Source: an uncultured Ruminococcus sp.
Lineage (GTDB): Bacteria > Bacillota > Clostridia > Oscillospirales > Ruminococcaceae
Direction: 5' to 3'
Assembly (NCBI GenBank): GCA_900541495.1
Contig: UQKC01000065.1
Span: forward strand, 1-12,373
Length of the DNA: 12,373 nucleotides
The position numbers and the translations under genes are program-made. The notes below the pieces were generated by a model. The model searched no databases and was not told the origin of the DNA. It worked only from the letters and a program-made list of their open reading frames with translations. Positions 6,310-12,373 of the stretch are shown piece by piece. The number at the start of each line of letters is the position of its first letter. Positions within the stretch are counted from its first letter, which is position 1.

Positions 6310-9300
6310 TTCGTTATTTACAGCCTTGATCTCCTTGCCGTAAAGCTTTGCACAAAGTGTACCTGCCGAAGATCTGTTGGCAAATCTGACCTTGTCTGTA
6401 AAATCATTCTTTCCGTTTGTCCAAAGGATAGTCTTTCCGCTTGGGAGCGTGATAAGGTCACCGTTTTCATCGACCACCGACATTCCGAGCTGTGATTTTT
6501 CGTCAGCCATACCCGTTACGGTTACCTTTGCAAATGCACCGTTATTATCGGTAAGCTGAATGAGTGCCAAATTGAAGATATTTGAAACACTCATTGTTGA
6601 TTTTGCATTTGGAAGTCCGACAAATCCGTAAAGTCGTCCGATACCGCTTACATTTCCCGTCACATTAAGAAGCTTTGGCGTTGACAATTCACCAAATGTT
6701 GAAATACTTGCAACAGTGTTTTCTACGTTGTTGGAAAGGGTCGAGGTCTTAGTTCCTCTTAATGCGCCGATATTTGATAAAACAGCACCCTGACCGAACG
6801 TAAGGGTCTTGCCTGCCGCAACCGAGATCGCAAGCGGTCTTGCATTCGCTCCGTTTAAGTGAATTTCAAATGTTGCATCAACGGGAACAGCTATAGAAGT
6901 CATATTAAGGTTAAGGCTTCCCTCGCCCGTAAATGTTAATGACTTTGCCTTTCTCGGAAGTGCAAACTTTGAAGCGGAAACATCCTCGTTGAGCGTTATC
7001 GTATAATCATTAGCCTCTTTTTCCTTTGTGATAGCCGCAAATGCAGCATCAATGCTCACATAATCGGAAATTGTTGAGCCGACGCTTACAGTTACTGCAT
7101 TTCCGCAGTCTGCTCTTACTTCTTTTCCGTAGACAGCCATATTGAGTTCATTGCCGAACTTAGCCTTGTTTACAAGCTCGACACCGTCTGAAATATCAGT
7201 CTTTCCGCCCATCCAAAGGATAGTTTTGCCTGCGCCGAGTTTGATCTCTTGACCGTTTTCATCAACGAATACGACTTTGAGCTTTGCATCGCCGATAACA
7301 TTGGATACTGTTACCTTTGCTGATGTTCCGTTCACATCGGTAAGTCTGAGAACTGCGCTTTCTGCGTTTGTGACAGCCGCTGTGGACTTAACATTCGGAA
7401 GTGCAAGCGTACCCGTAAGGGTCGTAACACCGGTCACTTTTCCCGTTACGGAAAGTACAGCATTTCCGTCATCACCAATAGCAACAACGTCACCGAATGT
7501 CGCAATGCTTGCAGCTGTGATGCTCTTGTTTACATAAAGTGAAGATGTTTTTGTACCCTTTACTGCGCCTATGTTTTCAGTCTCTCCGCCAAATATAAGC
7601 TTTTTGCCTGCCGCAGCTGTAATAGCAAGCGGCTTTGCGTTTGTACCCTTTACAGCAACGCTGAACTCTGTATTGACAGGAACAGTGAGTGCGGCCATAT
7701 TGAGTTCAAGGCTTCCCGAACCCGTAAATTCGATAAATCCTGCGTTCTTAGGGAATGTGAGCTTTGAAACCGAAACATCTTCATTGAGATATACGGTATA
7801 TTCTGTTGAAGCATTGTTGATAGCCTTGAATGCACTTTCGATGTTAGGATAGAAACTATCTTCATTTCCGTCATTGACCTTTATCGCCTTTGCATACTCG
7901 GCTTTGATCTCCCTGCCGTAGAGGAAAGGAGAAAGCTCGTGACTAACTGTTGATCTGTTTTCGATGCGGACATTTTCTGTAAAGTCTGTCTTTCCCGCCG
8001 ACCAGAGAACTGTCATTCCTCCGACAAGCTCCACAAGACTTCCGTTTTCGCTGTCAAGAATTCTGATAAGAAGTCCGCAGTTGTCATTATTTTCTGTCGG
8101 AATAACTGCATTGGAGATCGTTGCCTTTGCAACTGCGCCATTGCTGTCAGCGACAAGGTCAAGATACATACCCGATGCCGTTGTAACAGCGGCGGTTGAT
8201 TTTGTATTGGTAAGCTGAAGTGTTCCGCTGAAGTTTGTTATTCCCGAAACATTTCCCGTAACTGTTAAAATCTTGTTCTCGTCAACATTTACATCTTTGA
8301 ACGATGCAAGACTTGCAGCTGTTATATTTGCGCCTATATTAAGGATAGATGTGTTAGTTCCCCTGACTGCACCAAGATTAACAAAGCTGTTGTTTAAAGT
8401 AAGTGTTTTGCGCGCCGCAGCTGAAACCGCAACAGGCTTTGAATTGACACCCTTTACAATAACATCGAACGTTGTATCGACAGGGATAGTCAATACAGAA
8501 AGATTAAGATTTAATACTACATCCGGGTTCTCACCCTTGAATGTGATATCCTTAGCCTTTTTTGGAAGTGTAAGTTTTGAAACAGTGACCGTATCGCACA
8601 ATGTAATAGTGTAAGACGCTTCTTCTGTCATATTGGCAATAGCAAGATTAAGATTCGGGTAAGATTTAGCTTTTCCGCCGTCTGCGGAAAGTGTAACGGC
8701 ATTTCCGTATTCAGCCCTGATCTCCTTGCCGTAACGGTATGCATTGAGTTCCTGATTTGATGAGGTCTTATTTGCAACAGTGATCTTATCGGTGAAGTTC
8801 TTTGTTGAACCCGCCCAAAGGATCGTCCTGCCGCTTTCTACCGCAGTTTCAATAACAGTATTCGGGTCTACCAATTCAATACCGAGCGATCCGACAACAT
8901 CGCTGACAGTTAACTTTGAGATCTTGCCGTCGTTATCGTAAAGGCGAACAGTACCATTTCCGAAATTAACAATAGTAGCTGTGTACTTCGGATCTTTGAG
9001 CCACAATTTACCGTTGAAAAGTTCAACACCCGTCACATTGCCCTCAACGGAAACAGCCGCACTGTCAGCAACATTAACTTCGCCAAAGGTCGAGATACCA
9101 CCAACGGTAAGGAATTTGTTGATATTGAGAACAGAAGTCTTTGTACCCTTTACCGTTACAGCGCTTCCGTAATGCGCGAATGAATCAAAGTTAAGAGTCT
9201 TGCCTGCCGCAACGCTGATAGTGATAGGCTTGAGATTTTCACCGTCACCATAAACAGCAAGAGTTGTATCAACGGGGATAGCGAGCGTTGACATATTGAA

Positions 9301-12006
9301 GTCTACATTTGAGCCGCTCTTATTTGTGAGCGTGAAGCTGTTTATTTTTGTCGGAATAGTAAGCTTTGTTACAGTAATGTCATTGTTGAGTATAAGCGTA
9401 ACATCAACGCCTGTATACTTTGCTTTGTTGAAATAATTGAATGCTTCGGCAATGGAATCAAAGCCCAGCTTATCGGTCGTTTTACCCTCATTTTCAACTA
9501 CAAGCGTGACTGCTGCGGCAAATTCAAATGTAAGCGTGTCACCCTCGGGATCGACTTTGCAGGTATATGTATAGCAATCGTCTTTTTTCTCAGCATCAAG
9601 TGTAACAAGCTCACCATTTACGAGAAGATTCTTTCCATTGTCAATATATTTCTGAGGGACAGATGCTATTACATAAGCGCCTCTCGGATAGTAATCGCCG
9701 TCCGAAAGCCAACCTGCTGCGGCATTGTTAACATAAGAGTCAACATTGATAGGATCTGATATCTCAAGCTTTACATATTTTGCAGTTTCTTCACTGCTCC
9801 ACTTTTCCTCTTCAAGTCCGACTTCAACATCGGATCCGTTTACTGTATATTCATAATCAAAGAAAGTATTGTGATCCTTATTTAAGGTCGGCGTTACCGT
9901 TTTACCGTTGATAACAAACTTATTGTCAATATAGTTTTTGATTTTGATCTCAAAACTGATCTTTGTGCCGTCTTCAAGAATATCGCCGTCCTGCAAAGCG
10001 GCATCCGAAACGGTTGCATAAATATCTTCGCTGCCGGCCTTATATTTATAACCGCCGTTTGAAATATGAACAACGAATTCGCCGTCTTCATTTGAAGCAT
10101 AAACATAGGAATCGACCCTATACTCGTTTCCGTTTACCGTTCCCTGAGTCTTTACACCATTTATGCTTATATACTTGCCGCCCGATAATTCGGAATTATC
10201 CGCAACAATAGCTCCAAAGAATCCATTTTCAACGTAATCACCGTTTTTTATCGGCACGCTCTTGTCAACATTGTTGTCAGCATCAAGCGGATAAACCGTT
10301 ATCCCGTCATCAAGCACAAGCTTGGCGAATTTGGAGCGTTCACTCTCGCTCCATTTATTGTCGGTAAGGCTGATATCAACAGAGGGATTGCTGCTGTCAG
10401 TTAAATCAAATTCAATTTCTTCATAATAATAGTTAGCTGTAAATTTGCTGTTTACAGAACTTAAATTATCCGCCGAACCGTTTACGGAATAACTGAGTTT
10501 ATGGTCAATATAATCCTTGATATCAACGCAAACTTCTATCTTGTTGTCGGTCGTAACGCTTACGGTCTTTTCGTCGGTTCTCTCGCCGTCAACTTTAAGA
10601 TAAACTGCATCATCATTTACGTTAATAGCGTAAGGAAGTGCATCTCCCTCGTAATCATTTGCGGAAAGAGTAAGGAACTCGGAAGAATATTGGTTCTTTG
10701 TATCTGTACTGTAAACATACTTGATCCTGCCGCTGTAATACTTAGCTGTGAAACCGCTTCCCGATGGACTGAGAACGCCCTTGAGGAAAAGGTAGCCGTT
10801 GCTGTATTGTCCCGCATCACAGTTTGTTACATCGACAAGATAGGAAACATCATTAATGGAAACGATATTCCACATGTGATTGCCGCCGTTCGAAGTGCCT
10901 GTTACGATAGCACTGTTGACAGAAGAATTCTCGAATGTACTGATGTCACAAAGATACTGGAAAGCCTTTGAGTAACCCTCGCAAACGATATTGGTCGTCG
11001 GGTCGCCGTCAAAAGCATAGATAAGCTGCCATGGATCGCCATAAGCATAATTATAATTTACTGCATCATGGTTGTATTCGACCATTTCGCACAATTCATC
11101 ACAATAGCTTGAAAGTTTTTTGTAGTCGCCAAGACCTGCGTACTTTTCAACGATCAGATTCGCATTTGCAGCAGACTTGGAAGCGGCTGTGGTCTTTGCT
11201 GTGTCAGTTGTGTATTTTCCTGATCCGGCATAAGCACCTGCTACAGTGAATGAGAATATGAATCTCATTCCCGACTTGTAAGTTGTCAGGTGAAGACCCT
11301 GCGTTTTATCATACCAGTAAAAATCATAAGGAAGATCGGTAAGAAGTGCAATATGGATCTTCTTTAAAGATTCCTGCGTATAGGTCCATACGTGGGACGT
11401 TGTTATGGTAATAGATGCGTTGGATTCTTCGCCGTTCGCTATCTTGGTGATAACAGGTTTAAGAGCATTGTAAACGTCCCTTTCGCCTTCCGTTGTAAGG
11501 CTTTCATAACCATATTCCGGGTTGTCAAATGTAGCAAAGTCTGTTTCACCATAGAAAACACGGTTTACATACTCATTGAACAGTTCATCGCTGTCAGGAA
11601 GCTCGTTGGTATCATCATTGATCCAAATTTCTTCCATCTCGATCTCATCGGAGCCATCGTCATCATCTTTGGTATCATCATTTTCGTCTTCACCGTCCGA
11701 AGAAGCATCGCCATCCGTGCTATTTTCATCTTCACCATCAGATGACTCACCATTATCGGAGCCATTTTCTTCCCCGCCGTCAGGCTCTCCGCCATCTTCG
11801 GAGTTGTTTTCTTCTCCACCATCAGATGTATCGTCATCGTCAGAGCTGCCCTCAGCCATACCGTCAGAGGTATTGGCTTCTTCAGCGCTCGCCGTCATAC
11901 CAATGCCGGTTGAAATCCCCATTTCACCCAATGGCATCGGAGTAAGCACAAGCAGGAGAGCCGTAAGGCCTGCAACAAATCTGCCAAAGCTTGTTTTCTT
12001 ATTCAT
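5866..12006 (-). CDS. Giant secreted protein: transglutaminase-like domain plus tandem repeats
   Basis: This is a 2046-residue exported protein. The start at 12006 is chosen because AGAGGGGG lies 8 nt upstream and the protein then begins with a signal peptide (MNKK, hydrophobic core about 11-25, cleavage probably after ASA at 41). An ATG 13 codons upstream lacks a ribosome site. Residues 44-145 are an extremely acidic Asp/Glu/Ser/Gly linker. A transglutaminase-like domain follows with Cys342 (NIVCEGYSKAF), His377 (GNHMWNIV) and Asp392 (YLVDVTNCD), the usual triad of that papain-like fold. About 420-830 are Ig-like modules with two related KWS..E units (near 548 and 735). From 832 come repeats of 271, 271, 263 and 263 residues and a shortened last unit of 147. 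I see no LPXTG, dockerin or SLH motif, so attachment is unclear. The substrate is unknown; cross-linking or protease activity on surface or host proteins is possible. Confidence 0.9.
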   Translation of the reverse strand: MNKKTSFGRFVAGLTALLLVLTPMPLGEMGISTGIGMTASAEEANTSDGMAEGSSDDDDTSDGGEENNSEDGGEPDGGEENGSDNGESSDGEDENSTDGDASSDGEDENDDTKDDDDGSDEIEMEEIWINDDTNELPDSDELFNEYVNRVFYGETDFATFDNPEYGYESLTTEGERDVYNALKPVITKIANGEESNASITITTSHVWTYTQESLKKIHIALLTDLPYDFYWYDKTQGLHLTTYKSGMRFIFSFTVAGAYAGSGKYTTDTAKTTAASKSAANANLIVEKYAGLGDYKKLSSYCDELCEMVEYNHDAVNYNYAYGDPWQLIYAFDGDPTTNIVCEGYSKAFQYLCDISTFENSSVNSAIVTGTSNGGNHMWNIVSINDVSYLVDVTNCDAGQYSNGYLFLKGVLSPSGSGFTAKYYSGRIKYVYSTDTKNQYSSEFLTLSANDYEGDALPYAINVNDDAVYLKVDGERTDEKTVSVTTDNKIEVCVDIKDYIDHKLSYSVNGSADNLSSVNSKFTANYYYEEIEFDLTDSSNPSVDISLTDNKWSESERSKFAKLVLDDGITVYPLDADNNVDKSVPIKNGDYVENGFFGAIVADNSELSGGKYISINGVKTQGTVNGNEYRVDSYVYASNEDGEFVVHISNGGYKYKAGSEDIYATVSDAALQDGDILEDGTKISFEIKIKNYIDNKFVINGKTVTPTLNKDHNTFFDYEYTVNGSDVEVGLEEEKWSSEETAKYVKLEISDPINVDSYVNNAAAGWLSDGDYYPRGAYVIASVPQKYIDNGKNLLVNGELVTLDAEKKDDCYTYTCKVDPEGDTLTFEFAAAVTLVVENEGKTTDKLGFDSIAEAFNYFNKAKYTGVDVTLILNNDITVTKLTIPTKINSFTLTNKSGSNVDFNMSTLAIPVDTTLAVYGDGENLKPITISVAAGKTLNFDSFAHYGSAVTVKGTKTSVLNINKFLTVGGISTFGEVNVADSAAVSVEGNVTGVELFNGKLWLKDPKYTATIVNFGNGTVRLYDNDGKISKLTVSDVVGSLGIELVDPNTVIETAVESGRTILWAGSTKNFTDKITVANKTSSNQELNAYRYGKEIRAEYGNAVTLSADGGKAKSYPNLNLAIANMTEEASYTITLCDTVTVSKLTLPKKAKDITFKGENPDVVLNLNLSVLTIPVDTTFDVIVKGVNSKPVAVSAAARKTLTLNNSFVNLGAVRGTNTSILNIGANITAASLASFKDVNVDENKILTVTGNVSGITNFSGTLQLTNTKSTAAVTTASGMYLDLVADSNGAVAKATISNAVIPTENNDNCGLLIRILDSENGSLVELVGGMTVLWSAGKTDFTENVRIENRSTVSHELSPFLYGREIKAEYAKAIKVNDGNEDSFYPNIESAFKAINNASTEYTVYLNEDVSVSKLTFPKNAGFIEFTGSGSLELNMAALTVPVNTEFSVAVKGTNAKPLAITAAAGKKLIFGGETENIGAVKGTKTSSLYVNKSITAASIATFGDVVAIGDDGNAVLSVTGKVTGVTTLTGTLALPNVKSTAAVTNAESAVLRLTDVNGTSAKVTVSNVIGDAKLKVVFVDENGQEIKLGAGKTILWMGGKTDISDGVELVNKAKFGNELNMAVYGKEVRADCGNAVTVSVGSTISDYVSIDAAFAAITKEKEANDYTITLNEDVSASKFALPRKAKSLTFTGEGSLNLNMTSIAVPVDATFEIHLNGANARPLAISVAAGKTLTFGQGAVLSNIGALRGTKTSTLSNNVENTVASISTFGELSTPKLLNVTGNVSGIGRLYGFVGLPNAKSTMSVSNIFNLALIQLTDNNGAFAKVTVTGMADEKSQLGMSVVDENGDLITLPSGKTILWTNGKNDFTDKVRFANRSSAGTLCAKLYGKEIKAVNNEAVTLTEDGESVGSYATIEEAFAQIKDLKKDYIVTVNDDVYVSKFRLPAKAASLTIKGTGNTVQLVNVSSISPSYDLTVEGITLKNTKAFTISARKNLTLKNVTSDCLSAVKGTAKFTYTGDGNDLTFTGKNGTEQTIISGFKNTGNK
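6310..7098 (-). repeat. Exoprotein repeat unit 4
   Basis: Residues 1637-1899 (263 aa), from AVTVSVGSTI to YGKEIKAVNNE. Landmarks are ASKFALPRKAK, AVPVDATFEI, GALRGTKTSTL, VTGNVSGIGRL, LPNAKSTMSV and ILWTNGKNDFTDKV. It resembles unit 3 in length and in the LPN.KST segment. Confidence 0.8.
7099..7887 (-). repeat. Exoprotein repeat unit 3
   Basis: Residues 1374-1636 (263 aa), from AIKVNDGNED to YGKEVRADCGN. Landmarks are VSKLTFPKNA, TVPVNTEFSV, GAVKGTKTSSLYV, VTGKVTGVTTL, LPNVKSTAAV and ILWMGGKTDISDGV. It shares its exact length with unit 4. Confidence 0.8.
7888..8700 (-). repeat. Exoprotein repeat unit 2
   Basis: Residues 1103-1373 (271 aa), from AVTLSADGG to YGREIKAEYAK. Landmarks are VSKLTLPKKAK, TIPVDTTFDV, GAVRGTNTSILNI, VTGNVSGITNF and TVLWSAGKTDFTENV. 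It is the same length as unit 1. Confidence 0.8.
8701..9513 (-). repeat. Exoprotein repeat unit 1
   Basis: Residues 832-1102 (271 aa). The unit starts at AVTLVVENEG and contains the landmarks seen in every full unit: DITVTKLTIP, TLAIPVDTTL, KPITISVAAGKTL, VKGTKTSVLNI, VEGNVTGV, TILWAG and the closing YGKEIRAEYGN. It is the most diverged of the four. The regular pattern of short alternating hydrophobic strands suggests a beta-rich solenoid; this is inference. Confidence 0.8.
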
Positions 12007-12095
12007 TGGTCGTTCCCCCTCTAAAAATTTAAGGTTTCGTATCAAGAATAAATATATTCTGATATGCTTTTATGAACAAAATACGTTATATAACT

Positions 12096-12124
12096 ATTTT
12101 ACCACAGTGATGAAATAAAGTCAA
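12096..12124 (-). promoter_or_regulatory. Promoter of the giant exoprotein gene
   Basis: On the minus strand TTGACT (12124-12119), a 17-nt spacer and TAAAAT (12101-12096), with TGTGG just before the -10, form a strong promoter. Transcription would start near 12089 and give a leader of about 80 nt, in which I see no riboswitch-like fold. The DNA just upstream is very A/T-rich and could act as an UP element. Confidence 0.75.
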
Positions 12125-12165
12125 GCAAAATTAAAGGATTAATTTCTTTTTATCAAAAAAATTTG

Positions 12166-12186
12166 AATAAAAATTGTATTTTTATT
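12166..12186. repeat. A/T-only inverted repeat upstream of the exoprotein promoter
   Basis: AATAAAAAT and ATTTTTATT form a perfect 9-bp inverted repeat around a TGT centre. CAAAAAA and TTTTTTG further out can extend it loosely. It lies about 40 bp upstream of the -35 box. It may be a regulator site or simply AT-rich DNA. Confidence 0.3.
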
Positions 12187-12221
12187 GTTTTTTGAATTTA
12201 TTTGTGGAAATTTGGGGGATA

Positions 12222-12250
12222 AAATAAAAAATCCACAGGATCGCCTGTGA
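12222..12250 (-). terminator. Probable minus-strand Rho-independent terminator
   Basis: On the minus strand CACAGG-CGAT-CCTGTG (12249-12234) is followed by GATTTTTTATTTT. The stem is short (6 bp), but the T tract is good. It would end a transcript entering from the right edge and insulate the exoprotein promoter. Confidence 0.55.
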
Positions 12251-12314
12251 ATTTCACATTATATAAAAATATATCTTTATATGGAACGAAATTTAAGCAT
12301 TAATTTCAAGTATT

Positions 12315-12371
12315 TTACTTTATGGTCGCATCTAAAAACCATAGTGCCTCAGATGCGCAGTCAGATTTTTC
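12315..12371 (-). CDS. Possible C-terminal end of a minus-strand gene cut by the window edge
   Basis: One minus-strand frame is open from the right edge for 18 codons (EKSDCASEALWFLDATIK) to a TAA at 12317-12315, and a terminator follows about 65 nt later. That fits the tail of a gene lying mostly outside the window. The evidence is thin: the plus strand is also open here from an ATG at 12322, but with no ribosome binding site. Confidence 0.3.
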   Translation of the reverse strand, partial: EKSDCASEALWFLDATIK

Positions 12372-12373
12372 GT

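Noticed and set aside
10501..10971. Plus-strand open frame of 156 codons inside the exoprotein gene
   Set aside because: It is antisense to the repeat and transglutaminase region, lacks a ribosome site and promoter, and its composition mirrors the real gene.
12007..12045. Longer start for the exoprotein at the ATG 13 codons upstream
   Set aside because: The ribosome binding site lies inside that extension, and the signal peptide begins properly at the downstream ATG.
11576..12118. Plus-strand Ser/Pro-rich frame near the exoprotein start
   Set aside because: It is the complement of the acidic Asp/Glu/Ser linker and crosses the exoprotein promoter; the Ser/Pro richness is a by-product of those codons.

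Overview
This window looks like chromosomal DNA from a Gram-positive, moderately low-GC Firmicute. A gut Ruminococcus-like member of the Oscillospiraceae/Ruminococcaceae is my best guess. The support is strong AGGAGG-type ribosome binding sites, TTGACA/TATAAT-type promoters, a signal peptide ending in ASA-EE, and the style of the giant secreted repeat protein. The genus is inference from style, not from any marker gene.

The left 5.1 kb, read on the minus strand, is the interference part of a type I-C CRISPR-Cas operon. The order is cas3 (HD nuclease plus helicase), cas5c (crRNA-processing endoribonuclease), cas8c (large Cascade subunit) and the first 17 codons of cas7c, which runs off the left edge. 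Spacing is tight: 13 nt between cas3 and cas5c, a short overlap of cas5c with cas8c, and the cas7c start directly abutting the cas8c stop. One promoter with near-consensus boxes sits upstream of cas3. A strong internal ribosome binding site and ATG in cas8c fit the hidden small subunit Cas11c known for this subtype. Most of cas8c is much more AT-rich than cas3, cas5c and its own first ~72 codons, which suggests a recombinant operon. The adaptation genes and CRISPR array are not in the window and probably lie to the left.

Positions 5108-5334 hold divergent promoters: one for the cas operon and one for a plus-strand cassette of two tiny two-helix membrane proteins. The first (62 aa) is intact. 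The second appears to be a paralogue that has been destroyed. A ~100-bp element with long terminal inverted repeats (MITE-like) sits after its third codon, and an in-frame TGA stands where the intact paralogue has Trp. A strong hairpin at 5832-5862 is a shared convergent terminator.

The right half (5866-12006, minus strand) is one gene for a 2046-residue secreted protein. It has a signal peptide, a ~100-residue very acidic low-complexity linker, a transglutaminase-like domain with a Cys-His-Asp triad, Ig-like spacer modules, and then four tandem ~265-residue repeats plus a shortened fifth. It has its own good promoter at 12096-12124. The far right edge is AT-rich and contains a minus-strand terminator and possibly the last 18 codons of another minus-strand gene.
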